A stretch of 64,000 nucleotides of DNA. Source: an uncultured Tateyamaria sp. GTDB lineage: Bacteria > Pseudomonadota > Alphaproteobacteria > Rhodobacterales > Rhodobacteraceae. Below are positions 1-9,333 of the stretch, piece after piece. How positions within the stretch are numbered: position 1 is the stretch's first letter; every line of letters begins with the position of its first letter. The position numbers and the translations under genes were made by a program. The stretch covers positions 1,116,001-1,180,000 of the forward strand of contig CANMVD010000001.1 in assembly GCA_947501275.1 (NCBI GenBank), given 5' to 3'. Under the pieces are notes generated by a model that saw only the letters and a program-made list of their open reading frames with translations, was not told where the DNA came from and made no database searches.

Positions 1-20
1 GCAGTGGGTCAGTCTCAGGA

Positions 21-1301
21 ATGAGCAGCGCATCATCGGATATCATCCTTGAACGGATGATGGCGTTGCATCCCAAAGTGATTGATCTGACGCTGGACCG
101 CATGTGGCGCCTGCTCGACCGGCTTGGCAATCCACAGAATGACTTGCCACCCGTCATCCACATTGCCGGTACCAATGGTAAGGGGTCCACCCAAGCCATG
201 ATCCGCGCGGGTCTTGAGGCGGCAGGCCACCGGGTCCACGCATATACTTCGCCCCACCTTGCCCGCTTTCACGAGCGGATCAGGTTGGCGGGTACACTCA
301 TTTCCGAACCGGATCTGACGGCGATGCTGGACGAGTGTTACGCAGCCAATGGCGGCGAGAACATCACCTACTTCGAGATCACGACCTGTGCGGCGCTATT
401 GGCCTTTGCCCGTACACCAGCAGATTACACGTTGCTGGAGGTGGGGCTGGGCGGGCGGCTCGACGCCACGAACGTGATTGAGCGCCCGGTGCTGACGGTC
501 ATCACGCCCGTGTCGATGGATCATGAGGCTTTTCTTGGTGATACGCTTGGGGCCATCGCTGGCGAAAAGGCGGGTATCATCAAGCGCGGCGTTCCATGCA
601 TCGTTGGGCCGCAACAGGACGCCGGTCTTGATGTCATCGAGGCGCGGGCCACGAAACTGGGTGCCCACATCCTCGCATGCGGGCAGCATTGGCATGCGGC
701 GCCCGAACGCGATGGCATGATCTATCAGGACGAAACCGGCTTGCTGGATCTGCCGCGTCCCGTTTTGCCGGGTGACCACCAAATCCAGAATGCCGGGATG
801 GCTTTGGCCGCGTTGCGCCATTTGGGGTGCGACGAGGCCGCATGTCATGCCGCAGTGACCAAAACGCAGTGGTCCGCGAGGATGCAACGGTTGCGTACGG
901 GACCGCTGGTCGAGCTTGCCGATGGCTGTGGAGCCGAGCTTTGGCTTGATGGTGGGCATAATCCAGCAGCCGGTCAGGCACTGGCGCACACGTTAAACGG
1001 GATGTCTGCGCGCCCAACTCACCTGATCTGTGGCATGCTGAACACAAAAGACGCGCGCGGATATCTGCAACCTTTGGCCAAAGTGGCACAGGGATTGACC
1101 GCCGTTTCCATCCCCGGCGAGGCGAACACTTTGCCCGCAAACGTTACCGCAGAAGCTGCCGAAGGTGTTGGTTTTACGGCTAAAACGGGTGTTAACGTGA
1201 CCGAGGCTCTCAAGGACATTCTTGCGCGATCACCGCAGTCTCGTGTGCTGATTTGCGGCTCTCTATATCTTGCTGGTGCAATTTTGCGCGGCCACAGCTA
1301 G
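21..1301 (+). CDS. folC: Bifunctional folylpolyglutamate synthase / dihydrofolate synthase
   Basis: Cytosolic Mur-ligase-family enzyme that adds glutamate to dihydropteroate and then to tetrahydrofolates using ATP. The 426-residue protein is of normal family length. The P-loop GTNGKGS lies at about residues 50-56, and a later DGGHNPAAG motif (about residue 314) marks the C-terminal Mur-ligase domain. An AGGA ribosome site sits just before the ATG. It is the first gene of the window, so any upstream partner (accD is common in this family of bacteria) cannot be seen. Recognised from motifs and overall similarity, so the assignment is secure. Confidence 0.95.
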   Translation: MSSASSDIILERMMALHPKVIDLTLDRMWRLLDRLGNPQNDLPPVIHIAGTNGKGSTQAMIRAGLEAAGHRVHAYTSPHLARFHERIRLAGTLISEPDLTAMLDECYAANGGENITYFEITTCAALLAFARTPADYTLLEVGLGGRLDATNVIERPVLTVITPVSMDHEAFLGDTLGAIAGEKAGIIKRGVPCIVGPQQDAGLDVIEARATKLGAHILACGQHWHAAPERDGMIYQDETGLLDLPRPVLPGDHQIQNAGMALAALRHLGCDEAACHAAVTKTQWSARMQRLRTGPLVELADGCGAELWLDGGHNPAAGQALAHTLNGMSARPTHLICGMLNTKDARGYLQPLAKVAQGLTAVSIPGEANTLPANVTAEAAEGVGFTAKTGVNVTEALKDILARSPQSRVLICGSLYLAGAILRGHS

Positions 1302-1408
1302 ATCGTCCACTCCCCTCATTATGTTGACCGTACGGCCCCAACTGGTCTACATTTGGGGTATTATACGTAAGGGGTGGAGACGCTCCGGCATTGTTTGGGG
1401 GATGCAGT

Positions 1409-2059
1409 ATGGGTTGGCGTGCGGATAACGCGCCGGGGCAGGCCAATTTGGGCCAAGTGCCGGTACAATTAACTACCAGATCAAAGATATTGTTGGGTGT
1501 TGTGGCCTGTTTGGTCGTCCTGATTGGTGCGGTGGCTTTGCAGCCGCAATCGAACCTTGGATCACCATCTGTTCCCGTTGCCGCTGTCGTGCCAGAGCCC
1601 GTTGTAGCGCCGGAGCCAGCGCCGACGTTTGAAGTAGCTGCTGCGAACGCTTCCGTTGTTGAACCCGTGCAAGCGCCAGCCGTGACGCCCGAACCAGAAG
1701 TCAGTCGGGCGGATGCGTCTTTGCTTGAGTTGCGCCAGGCGGTTTACTCACGAGACGCCAGCCATCTGCTGCGCCAGCCGATTGCGGGTGGCGTGGCTGG
1801 AGATCAGTTCATTGACCTGCCCAAAGTGACAACGTCAGTCCTGGCAGGATTTGGGTATCGCGTGCGTGCAGGCGACCGGTTGCATGCGTTGCTGGTGCAG
1901 GCGTTGGCCGAGCAGAAATCAAATGCCTATATCGACGCGCTGCTGAACACTGCTGCGGCGCGGGGCGAATTTGTGCCGCCATTCCAGCTGCGTACTTCAA
2001 CAGGACGCTTGGACACTCAAACCTTGCTTCAGGCAATCTTGCGTCAGGCGCGGGGTTAA
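1409..2059 (+). CDS. Hypothetical single-pass membrane protein with Pro/Glu-rich linker
   Basis: A 216-residue protein of unknown function. Residues 1-25 are polar and are followed by one hydrophobic segment (about 27-45, ILLGVVACLVVLIGAVAL). Next come about 70 residues rich in Pro, Glu, Val and Ala (repeated PEPV/APEP), typical of a periplasmic spacer, and then a C-terminal helical domain of about 100 residues. I chose the ATG at 1409, preceded by GGGGGA, over an in-frame TTG 18 bases upstream. The topology suggests an inner-membrane anchor with a periplasmic domain. It converges on zapE, and no catalytic motif is visible. Confidence 0.75.
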   Translation: MGWRADNAPGQANLGQVPVQLTTRSKILLGVVACLVVLIGAVALQPQSNLGSPSVPVAAVVPEPVVAPEPAPTFEVAAANASVVEPVQAPAVTPEPEVSRADASLLELRQAVYSRDASHLLRQPIAGGVAGDQFIDLPKVTTSVLAGFGYRVRAGDRLHALLVQALAEQKSNAYIDALLNTAAARGEFVPPFQLRTSTGRLDTQTLLQAILRQARG

Positions 2060-2119
2060 ATCAGTGTTCCAAAACATGGATCGTCTTACGTCGCCTGAAA
2101 TCGAGTTTTCCAAACCGTT

Positions 2120-3178
2120 TTAAGCGCCCCAGCCTTCGCTCTGCATTTCCCGTAACCGGGATGCGGTGCGTTCAAATTCGAACGTGCCCTCGCCCTCTAG
2201 ATACAGCATTTCCGGCGTGTCGGCGGCAGAGCAGATCAGTCGGACATGCCCTTCGTAAAGGGTGTCGATCAGTGTCACAAAGCGTTTGGCTTCGTTGAAG
2301 TTGCTGCGGGACAGGCATGGGATGTCGTCCAGCATCAGCACTTTGCATGCTTCTGCGACGGCCAAAAAATCGGCCGGACCCAAAGGCTGAGCGCACAAAT
2401 CGAAGAACGTCGCACGTCCGATCCCGCTGCGAAACCTTGGCAGGGTAACAGTGCGTCCGTTCACATTGAGATCCAGCGGCGTGTCCGCCCCTCCGGCCAG
2501 ATCGTTCCAGATCGTATCCATGTTTTGACGTGCTTCAGCCCCCAGCGGGGTGAAATAGGTCGGCGACCCGGCGAGACGATCCTGACGATAATCTGTCGGC
2601 GAAACAAGTTCGCGCACCTCCATATGTGTCTTCAGAAGTTCGATGAAAGGCAGGAACAACTGCCGGTTCAGCCCATCCTTATACAGATCATCCGGAACCC
2701 GGTTCGAAGTGGTTACGACCACTACACCTGCCGCAAAAAGCGCCTCAAACAGGCGGCCGACGATCATGGCGTCGGTGATGTCGGTAATCTGCATCTCGTC
2801 AAATGCGAGCAAGCGGACAGAGGCAGCAACATCGGCTGCAACGGGGGCGATGGCATCATCCACGCCGCGTTTGCGGGCGATGTGCATGGCGGCGTGGATT
2901 TCCTGCATGAAGGCATGAAAATGGACGCGCCTTGCCGGAGTCGTTGTGACATGTTCCACAAAGAAATCCATCAGCATGGATTTGCCACGCCCGACGCCAC
3001 CCCACAGGTACAGTCCTTTCGGGGGTTCGGGCGCCTTGCGAAACAGCCCGCGTTTAACGGGTTCAGCCAAGGCCAGTCGGATGCGTTCAAACTCTGGCAG
3101 GATGGCTTCTTGCGCGTCGTCCCGCTTGAGCGTGCCTGCGTCCACAAGCGTTTGATATGCGGTCATCAAATCCGTCAT
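2120..3178 (-). CDS. zapE: Cell division protein ZapE (AFG1-like ATPase)
   Basis: AAA-type ATPase of the AFG1/ZapE family, linked in enterobacteria to the Z-ring under stress and in mitochondria to protein quality control. The 352-residue product has a Walker A loop GGVGRGKS at about residues 60-67 and a Walker B segment LLAFDEMQITD near 122-132. The start is the ATG at 3178, preceded by AGGACGAAGT; a longer reading frame upstream has no ribosome site. It converges with the preceding hypothetical gene and diverges from the MFS gene. The family call is firm, but the physiological role in this organism is inferred. Confidence 0.92.
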   Translation of the reverse strand: MTDLMTAYQTLVDAGTLKRDDAQEAILPEFERIRLALAEPVKRGLFRKAPEPPKGLYLWGGVGRGKSMLMDFFVEHVTTTPARRVHFHAFMQEIHAAMHIARKRGVDDAIAPVAADVAASVRLLAFDEMQITDITDAMIVGRLFEALFAAGVVVVTTSNRVPDDLYKDGLNRQLFLPFIELLKTHMEVRELVSPTDYRQDRLAGSPTYFTPLGAEARQNMDTIWNDLAGGADTPLDLNVNGRTVTLPRFRSGIGRATFFDLCAQPLGPADFLAVAEACKVLMLDDIPCLSRSNFNEAKRFVTLIDTLYEGHVRLICSAADTPEMLYLEGEGTFEFERTASRLREMQSEGWGA

Positions 3179-3315
3179 ACTTCGTCCTAGCGTGGCCAAC
3201 CTCGTCTGGAAAGGTGGGTGCAATCAGGTTTTGTGAAGTGAGCTGCAAATTTCCTGATTTGACGCTCGTGCGAAGGTCCGTAAGGGTGCGCCAGACACCG
3301 CGAACAAAGGTTCCC

Positions 3316-4557
3316 ATGCCCCGGAATGCTTCTATCTTTACGCCGGTCCTGATTGTGGGCTGCGTCATCATCATGGTCAGCTTTGCGGTGCGGGCGTCTT
3401 TTGGTGTATTTCAGATCCCGATTGCCGAAGAATTCAACTGGCTGCGCTCCGAATTTTCGCTTGCCATTGCGATCCAGAATTTGGCGTGGGGGATTGGGCA
3501 ACCTCTGTTTGGCGCTTTGGCGGAGAAGATAGGTGACCGCAAAGCAATTGTGCTGGGTGCGCTGGTCTATGTCGCCGGTCTGGTCCTGTCTGCATATGCC
3601 GTCACACCGCTGGAGCATCAGGTCTATGCGTGGCTTGTCGGATTTGGCGTGGCCGGGACTGGCTTTGGCGTCATTCTGGCTGTGGTCGGGCGCGCGTCGA
3701 GCGACGAAAATCGTTCCATGAGCCTTGCGATTGTGGCGGCTGTGGGCTCGGCCGGGCAGGTCTTTGGGCCGCCTGTGGCGGAATGGCTACTGAGTGTGAT
3801 GAGCTGGCAAAGTGTCTTTCTGATCTTCGCAGCGTCTATTTTGTCCATGATCCTGACGTTACCTTTGATGCGCGTCCCTGCTGTGGCCAGCAAGACCGAG
3901 CTTGAAGAGAGCATGGGGCAGATCCTGATCAAGGCGCTGAAAGATCCCAGCTACACCCTCATATTCCTCGGGTTCTTTTCGTGTGGCTATCAGTTGGCTT
4001 TTGTTACGGCGCACTTTCCCGCCTTCGTGACCGAAGTGTGCGGGCCCATCATCGCGGGCAGTGCCCTGCACAACATGGGCATCACCACAACGTCGGCTCT
4101 TGGGGCTGTGTCAATCTCTCTGATCGGTTTGGCCAATATTGCGGGCACCTTGCTGGCCGGATGGGCTGGGAAACGCTACCCGAAAAAGTATTTGCTGGCA
4201 GGAATTTACGTGGGGCGCACAATTGTCGCGTCGCTGTTTATCCTGTTCCCGATGACGCCGATGACCGTGATTGTCTTTTCGGTTGCGATGGGCGCGCTTT
4301 GGCTCGCGACGGTTCCTCTGACATCGGGGTTGGTCGCGCATATTTACGGGTTGCGATACATGGGGACGCTTTATGGCATCGTCTTTTTGTCCCACCAACT
4401 TGGATCGTTCCTTGGAGTGTGGCTTGGGGGACGGATGTACGACCTTTACGGGTCTTATGAACAGGTCTGGTGGATCGGGATCGCCATTGGCGCTTTCAGT
4501 GCGATCGTGCACCTTCCCATTCGCGAAAAACCCTTGGGTCAGGCAGCGGCAACTTAA
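3316..4557 (+). CDS. MFS transporter, monocarboxylate/OFA-like
   Basis: A 413-residue major facilitator superfamily permease of the inner membrane with about 12 hydrophobic segments. It resembles the oxalate/formate antiporter and monocarboxylate-carrier branch, with an N-terminal ASFGVFQIPIAEEFNW segment and a GDRKA loop between helices 2 and 3. The ATG at 3316 follows AAAGG and opens just before the first helix; 53 extra upstream codons in frame have no hydrophobic or conserved content. The stop overlaps the stop of the convergent hydrolase gene by a few bases. The substrate cannot be read from sequence; an organic acid is the likely class. Confidence 0.85.
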   Translation: MPRNASIFTPVLIVGCVIIMVSFAVRASFGVFQIPIAEEFNWLRSEFSLAIAIQNLAWGIGQPLFGALAEKIGDRKAIVLGALVYVAGLVLSAYAVTPLEHQVYAWLVGFGVAGTGFGVILAVVGRASSDENRSMSLAIVAAVGSAGQVFGPPVAEWLLSVMSWQSVFLIFAASILSMILTLPLMRVPAVASKTELEESMGQILIKALKDPSYTLIFLGFFSCGYQLAFVTAHFPAFVTEVCGPIIAGSALHNMGITTTSALGAVSISLIGLANIAGTLLAGWAGKRYPKKYLLAGIYVGRTIVASLFILFPMTPMTVIVFSVAMGALWLATVPLTSGLVAHIYGLRYMGTLYGIVFLSHQLGSFLGVWLGGRMYDLYGSYEQVWWIGIAIGAFSAIVHLPIREKPLGQAAAT

Positions 4558-5468
4558 CTGCGTGAGGCGCGGATTGCGTCCAGTACCTCGTCGGTGTGGG
4601 TATATGTCACGCCATGCCCCGCGCCGTCGATAACCGTTTGTACAGCATGTTCATTCCATTCGGCCAAGGTTTCGCGCCCATCGAGCGGGATCACGTCATC
4701 ATCGGCTCCCCAAATCGCCAGCACTGGCACTCCGGACGCTGAAATCGCCCGATGCGCATCCTCTGCCGTGTGACGCAGGATGCCACGCAGGCTGGACAGG
4801 ATCGCCGGGAAATAGCCGCGCCGATCAGTTTCGTTTTGTTGCAGGGCGGTGATGTTCTCAACACTGCTGGGCAGACCTGCTTCGGCTTTGATGCCTCTGC
4901 GCAAGATCGTCGGATAGGCCAGAAGGAACGCCCAGTCCCCGACCAGTGGTGTGTCGCGGGCGAAGGCCAGCTTGCCACCGCCAAGCTGTTGTATGCCCGC
5001 AGGGGCCAGAAGGATAAGTTGTTTGACCATTGCTGGTGCTGCATCGGCAAAATGCGCAGCAATAGCACCGCCCATTGAATAGCCCAGCAAGGTGACGGGC
5101 TCGGTCACACTCTCATGTTCAAGCAGATCATCGAGTTGAGTCACGAAAAACTCAGCTGTCTGGCGGCCTCGTGTGGTTTCGGAAAAACCGCGGCCATAAA
5201 GATCGTAAACCAGCACACGGAACCCCATCAGCGCCAAGCCTTTTGCCATGCCGCCCCAGACGAAAGAGGGCGTCGACAGACCGTGCACGCATACGGCAAC
5301 GGGCCCTCTTTCCGGGCCCAGCCATTGATAGTGGGTGGATCCTTCGGACAGGAGCGCAAATTGTCCCGGCGCTTCCGCCAGGCGTTTGTCTGACAAAGAC
5401 GTGCGCATCAATTCTATGGTGATCGGAACGGCCAATAGGCCCAGCAGGATCACGATGACCCAGATCAT
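4554..5468 (-). CDS. Alpha/beta-fold hydrolase, membrane anchored
   Basis: A 304-residue serine hydrolase-like protein. An N-terminal hydrophobic stretch (MIWVIVILLGLLAVPITIE) looks like a signal anchor. The alpha/beta hydrolase core has an oxyanion HG motif, the nucleophile elbow GYSMGG (Ser at about 131), an acid in WGADDDV and a catalytic His in GAGHG. The ATG at 5468 overlaps the stop of the upstream gene as ATGA, so translation is coupled to the ornithine cyclodeaminase-like gene. It is the last gene of a five-gene overlapped operon starting with fghA. The substrate is unknown; esterase or lipase activity is possible. Confidence 0.85.
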   Translation of the reverse strand: MIWVIVILLGLLAVPITIELMRTSLSDKRLAEAPGQFALLSEGSTHYQWLGPERGPVAVCVHGLSTPSFVWGGMAKGLALMGFRVLVYDLYGRGFSETTRGRQTAEFFVTQLDDLLEHESVTEPVTLLGYSMGGAIAAHFADAAPAMVKQLILLAPAGIQQLGGGKLAFARDTPLVGDWAFLLAYPTILRRGIKAEAGLPSSVENITALQQNETDRRGYFPAILSSLRGILRHTAEDAHRAISASGVPVLAIWGADDDVIPLDGRETLAEWNEHAVQTVIDGAGHGVTYTHTDEVLDAIRASRS

Positions 5469-6376
5469 GCGGCGTTCCACTGGTCGAGGATGTACCGACA
5501 CGTCATCAGGTCAAGATGCGCCCCACCGCCATTCTTGAACAGCGTGATATCGTCTGGCTGCCGCGTAAATGCATCCAGATTGTAATAGTCGGCCTGTAGG
5601 TGGTCGCGTGTGATGGTGCCGGCCTCCAATGGGATTTTGATCTCGCCTATATGACCCACGGTTGTATCAAAGCTGTCAACAAAAACCCGAGATCTTTGCA
5701 ACGCGGTGTCATCCACTTCGCGCATATCGGGGCGGTATGCACCGATCAAATCGATATGCTGTCCAGGGCGCAGCCAGTCGCCATGGATCAGTGGCGCCGT
5801 GGACATGGTTGCGCTGGTAACGATGTCTGCAGCGTGTACCGCCGCAGCCAGATCGGTTGCCACGCTCATGTTCGCCCGGCTTTGTGCCATTGCTTCGGCC
5901 TTGGCCTGCGTCCGGTTCCAAATGGTGAACCGGGCTGTTGGGAAGGCAGCGGTATAGGCGTCGTAGAGCGAGGCACCAACCGTGCCTGCACCGACGATCA
6001 GGATGGATTGGCTGTCTGGTCGGGCAAGGCGGCGTGCGGCCAGCAGGCTGTCACCAGCCGTTTTCCACTTGGTCGCAAGGTGGAAATCAATGATAGCGCT
6101 CAGGGTGCCGTCGCCGTCGGAATAGAGGTTCACTCCACCATTGATCATCGGTTTAGCGGCGGAGGGGTTTTGTGGAAATACCGTTGCGGTCTTGACTGCC
6201 ATGCCAAGGCCATCAATCCACGCCGCACGGCTTAGCAATGTGTCGGGATCGCGATACAGGAACGTATCGCCAATTTCGGCTTTGGGCAGCGTGTGTCCCG
6301 CTGCCAGCGCGTCCGTCAGCCCGATCCAGTCCAGCAGTTTGTCACCTGCCTCAAAGGGGATGACAGGGACACTCAC
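5465..6376 (-). CDS. Ornithine cyclodeaminase / delta1-pyrroline-2-carboxylate reductase family protein
   Basis: A 303-residue member of the OCD/mu-crystallin family, which use NAD(P)H on cyclic imino acids or deaminate ornithine. The conserved Lys in MAVKTATVFPQN is at about residue 62, and a Rossmann loop GAGTVG is at about 129-134. It starts at GTG 6376, overlapping the HAD stop as GTGA. The downstream hydrolase overlaps in turn. Annotators often call these proteins ornithine cyclodeaminase, but ketimine reductase or pyrroline-2-carboxylate reductase activity is as likely, and nothing in the operon decides between them. Confidence 0.85.
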   Translation of the reverse strand: MSVPVIPFEAGDKLLDWIGLTDALAAGHTLPKAEIGDTFLYRDPDTLLSRAAWIDGLGMAVKTATVFPQNPSAAKPMINGGVNLYSDGDGTLSAIIDFHLATKWKTAGDSLLAARRLARPDSQSILIVGAGTVGASLYDAYTAAFPTARFTIWNRTQAKAEAMAQSRANMSVATDLAAAVHAADIVTSATMSTAPLIHGDWLRPGQHIDLIGAYRPDMREVDDTALQRSRVFVDSFDTTVGHIGEIKIPLEAGTITRDHLQADYYNLDAFTRQPDDITLFKNGGGAHLDLMTCRYILDQWNAA

Positions 6377-6993
6377 GCCGCTTCGGCCTGTGTCAGCAAA
6401 CCTTCGCCCACAAGGCGGTCGGCCCAGCCTTGGGACCCTTCAAACAAGTGTGTATGCCACCCGCGCGCTGCGGCCGCGTCGATATTTTCGGCTCTGTCGT
6501 CGGTGAAGATAAGGGCGTCACCGGACAGTCCGCTGGCGTCCTCCAGCATCTGGTAAATCGCAGGATCGGGTTTAATGACGCCCATGTGTCCTGAAATGAA
6601 GTCGCGATCAAATTGGGCCATGAATGGATACGCGCGCCCGCCGATCTCATACGTGTCGATGCCAAAGTTTGTCAGGCTGAAAACCGGAGTCCCCTTCGCT
6701 TGCAGGGCCTTCATCAGGCGCACTGAGTGATCGATTGCGGGACTAGCCATTTCAAGCCAGCAGTCGTGCCAGATCATGATTTCGTCCGCCCATTGGGGAT
6801 AAGCGGCGGCCAGGTCCTGAACCGATTTGGCGAATGGCGCACCGCGATCCACTTCGAGGTTCATCTCTGCGAGGGGCACTTCGGCAAACAGGGCGCGCCG
6901 GCGCTCTTCTCCGATCTTGGTGTCGTACATCCGCTCTGGATGCCATTCCAGCAGCACGTTGCCGATATCAAATACGACAGCTTTGATGGTCAT
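6373..6993 (-). CDS. HAD-superfamily phosphatase, YihX-like
   Basis: A 206-residue haloacid-dehalogenase-fold hydrolase. The N-terminal motif [10 protein letters not shown] supplies the nucleophilic Asp at residue 9, with Gly in place of the second Asp as in YihX-type enzymes. The C-terminal motif FTDDRAENI binds magnesium. The ATG at 6993 overlaps the stop of the UPF0178 gene as ATGA; the reading frame runs open 69 codons further upstream but that stretch lies inside the previous gene. Sugar-phosphate phosphatase activity is the best family-level guess, and the substrate is unknown. Confidence 0.85.
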   Translation of the reverse strand: MTIKAVVFDIGNVLLEWHPERMYDTKIGEERRRALFAEVPLAEMNLEVDRGAPFAKSVQDLAAAYPQWADEIMIWHDCWLEMASPAIDHSVRLMKALQAKGTPVFSLTNFGIDTYEIGGRAYPFMAQFDRDFISGHMGVIKPDPAIYQMLEDASGLSGDALIFTDDRAENIDAAAARGWHTHLFEGSQGWADRLVGEGLLTQAEAA

Positions 6994-7439
6994 TTGCTGG
7001 CGGCCCTCAATTCTCGTTCCAATGCGTCCAGAAAACGCGATCTGTCGGCCTTGGTAAAGCCCTTGCCCCCGCCCTGGCGGAATGGATCGGCGGCCCGTAG
7101 GTCGCTCATCAAATCGCGGGTCGCCAACACGTTGCCGATATTGGCTTGGGTCAACGCTTCGCCGTTGTGCTTCAGAACCCGCGCGCCCGCTTCGACACAT
7201 TTTGCAGCTAATGGTATGTCACCCGTCACGACCACGTCACCTGGCCCTGCCCGTTCCGCAATCCACATATCTGCCACGTCCGGGCCGTCTGGCACAATCA
7301 CTGTTTCGACAAGCGGGTTCTGTGATGGGCGCAGACCCCCGTTCGAGACGACCTTCATCTCGATCCGCTGCCGTGTTGCCACCTTTTCGGCCTCGGATTT
7401 AACGGGGCAGGCATCGGCGTCGATATACAGCGTTGTCAC
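6990..7439 (-). CDS. UPF0178 (YaiI/YqxD, DUF188) family protein
   Basis: A 149-residue member of UPF0178, a widely conserved family of uncharacterised proteins with a PIN-like fold. The N-terminal [10 protein letters not shown] and the later VVTGDIPLA and [11 protein letters not shown] blocks are diagnostic. The start is the GTG at 7439, which overlaps the fghA stop as GTGA; a TTG two codons upstream is less likely. It lies in a strictly overlapped operon behind fghA. The conserved acidic residues suggest metal binding and possible nuclease action, but no function is established. Confidence 0.9.
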   Translation of the reverse strand: MTTLYIDADACPVKSEAEKVATRQRIEMKVVSNGGLRPSQNPLVETVIVPDGPDVADMWIAERAGPGDVVVTGDIPLAAKCVEAGARVLKHNGEALTQANIGNVLATRDLMSDLRAADPFRQGGGKGFTKADRSRFLDALERELRAASK

Positions 7440-8266
7440 GCCCAAAGTGCCTCGGCGTGGAAGGACACGTGATCTTCCATGAAGGTCGATACGAAAAAGT
7501 AGCTGTGATCGTATCCCGGCTGCATACGCATGTTGATTTGCTGGCGTCTGGCGGCTGCAGCTTCGGCGAGCGCTTCGGGTTTCAGCAGGTCAATAAACTG
7601 GTCGCTTGTGCCCGTGTCGATCAGCATCGGCCCATCAAAGCCATTTTTGCGCATCAACAGCGTGGCGTCGTGGGGGGACCATGTGTTTTCGTCGCTGCCC
7701 AGATAGGCGCTGAGTTGCTTGCGCCCCCAGTCGCTGGCTGTGGGGTTCGTGATGGGCGCAAAGGCCGACACGGAACGAAACCGGCCCGGCAGGGACATCG
7801 CAATCGTGAGCGCGCCGTGACCGCCCATGGAATGCCCAGTGATACCCTGACGATCCATATCCAGCGCGAAGTGATAACCGAGCAGTTTTGGCAACTCCTC
7901 GGTCACGTAGTCCCACATGCGGTAATGCGCGGCCCAGGGCGTTTCGGTCGCGTTGACGTAGAATCCAGCCCCCTTGCCCAGATCGTAGGCATCATCATCC
8001 GCTACATCTTCACCTCTTGGAGAGGTGTCAGGAAAGACCAGCGCGATACCTTGTTCTGCAGCCCACGCTTGCGCGCCTGCCTTGGTCATCGCGTTTTCGT
8101 GCGTGCAGGTCAGCCCGGAAAGATACCACAGCAGCGGCACCGGTCCGTCGCGTGCTTCTTCTGGCAGGAACAGGCCGAATGTCATGTCGCAGGCGCAAAC
8201 AGAGGACGGGTGCGTGTAGACGCCCTGCGTGCCGCCAAAGCAGGCGTTTTCGGATCTGGTTTCCAT
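7436..8266 (-). CDS. fghA: S-formylglutathione hydrolase
   Basis: Cytosolic serine esterase of glutathione-dependent formaldehyde oxidation: S-formylglutathione plus water gives formate and glutathione. The 276-residue protein is of normal length and carries the motif [13 protein letters not shown], the nucleophile GHSMGG (Ser 146), a downstream Asp in TGTSDQFID and a His in GYDHSYF. A strong AAGGAG site precedes the ATG. It heads the overlapped operon ending with the alpha/beta hydrolase. The usual partners, glutathione-dependent formaldehyde dehydrogenase and Gfa, are not in the window. A formate-dehydrogenase-like gene lies 29 kb away and could use the product. Confidence 0.93.
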   Translation of the reverse strand: METRSENACFGGTQGVYTHPSSVCACDMTFGLFLPEEARDGPVPLLWYLSGLTCTHENAMTKAGAQAWAAEQGIALVFPDTSPRGEDVADDDAYDLGKGAGFYVNATETPWAAHYRMWDYVTEELPKLLGYHFALDMDRQGITGHSMGGHGALTIAMSLPGRFRSVSAFAPITNPTASDWGRKQLSAYLGSDENTWSPHDATLLMRKNGFDGPMLIDTGTSDQFIDLLKPEALAEAAAARRQQINMRMQPGYDHSYFFVSTFMEDHVSFHAEALWA

Positions 8267-8330
8267 CTGTTCGCTCCTTCATGCGTTGTCTTTACCGCTA
8301 GCGGTCGCATGTGCTTTGGGCAAGCGGCAG

Positions 8331-8364
8331 GTGCCTCCGGCGGTGGTATTTTTGGTCAGAAGAA
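8331..8364 (+). repeat. Intergenic repeat, copy 1 (degenerate hairpin plus conserved tail)
   Basis: This 34-base segment lies between the AEC and fghA genes. It ends in the tail GTGGTATTTTTGGTCAGAAG, shared with four other intergenic sites in the window. The GC-rich part before the tail (GCCTCCGGCGG) forms only a weak hairpin here. Confidence 0.7.
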
Positions 8365-8367
8365 TTC

Positions 8368-9291
8368 TCAGGCAACCCACCCGATGACGGCTGTCAGTGT
8401 TATAACGCTGATGGCTGTCGATATCAGGATCGCGGCTGAGACTCTTTGCGGGGCGACACCGTAATGTTGTGCCAGCATGAATACATTTCCAGCTACGGGC
8501 ATCGCCGCGCAAGCGACCAAAACGGCGAAAACAAATGGGGTGAGCGGGAAAAGAAAGAACGCTGAAAGCGCTACGGCAATGGGATGCAGGATCAGTTTGC
8601 AAAAACTGAGCCACCCGGCGATTTCTACCCGTTCGGCTGATTTGGACGCCAGCGACGCGCCGATGGCGAACAGGGCTCCGGGTGTGGCGGCAGCCCCCAG
8701 CAACAGTAAAAAGTCGTTGAGCGGTGTCGGGATTGGCAGATCCAGCACGGACCACATCAACCCTGCAGATATGGCGACGATCATAGGATTCTTGACCAGC
8801 CCCAGACCAATCGTGCGCACCATACCAAACGATGCGCGTCGATCGCGGCTGCCTGTTATCAGGATCACGATCAGGCTGGAGAAGACGATCAGATCAATGG
8901 ACAGGATCATGATGATCGGGCCCACCGCCGCTTCACCCAGCAATACAGCGAGCATGGGCAACCCAAGGAATCCGACATTTCCAATCACGCTGCATTGCGC
9001 CTCGATTGCGGTCGTTTCCGCGTCAAGGCCCCGCATTGTGCCCACAATCGTTGCGATGACATAGACCACGACGGTGCCGGTCAGATATGCCGCTGACAGG
9101 TGCGGATCCCAGATCTGTGCGAATTCCAGCGTCGCGGCAAATCGGAAAAGCATGGCCGACAGTGCAAAGTAGAACACAAACTTGGTCAGGTAAGCTGTGG
9201 CGTCCTGATTGAAGAACCTGGTTCTGCCCGCGACATAGCCAAGGGCGATCAGCGCAAAGAACGGGAGGGTTTTCAGCAGGATCGCCAGCAT
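8368..9291 (-). CDS. AEC family transporter (auxin efflux carrier-like permease)
   Basis: A 307-residue inner-membrane protein with about ten hydrophobic segments in two similar halves, matching the AEC family that includes bacterial malonate and other dicarboxylate carriers. The N-terminus MLAILLKTLPFFALIALGY and a central IMILSIDLIVFSSLIVILI helix are typical. The ATG at 9291 stands 42 bases downstream of mbfA on the same strand, so co-transcription is possible. Its stop is followed at once by repeat copy 1. The substrate is not readable from the sequence. Confidence 0.88.
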   Translation of the reverse strand: MLAILLKTLPFFALIALGYVAGRTRFFNQDATAYLTKFVFYFALSAMLFRFAATLEFAQIWDPHLSAAYLTGTVVVYVIATIVGTMRGLDAETTAIEAQCSVIGNVGFLGLPMLAVLLGEAAVGPIIMILSIDLIVFSSLIVILITGSRDRRASFGMVRTIGLGLVKNPMIVAISAGLMWSVLDLPIPTPLNDFLLLLGAAATPGALFAIGASLASKSAERVEIAGWLSFCKLILHPIAVALSAFFLFPLTPFVFAVLVACAAMPVAGNVFMLAQHYGVAPQRVSAAILISTAISVITLTAVIGWVA

Positions 9292-9333
9292 GAACCCGCT
9301 CCTATCGCCTTCGGTGCCTGCCGTCTATTGGTT

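Noticed and set aside
2246-3190. A 314-codon open frame on the plus strand
   Set aside because: Shadow of zapE, which has complete ATPase motifs on the other strand.
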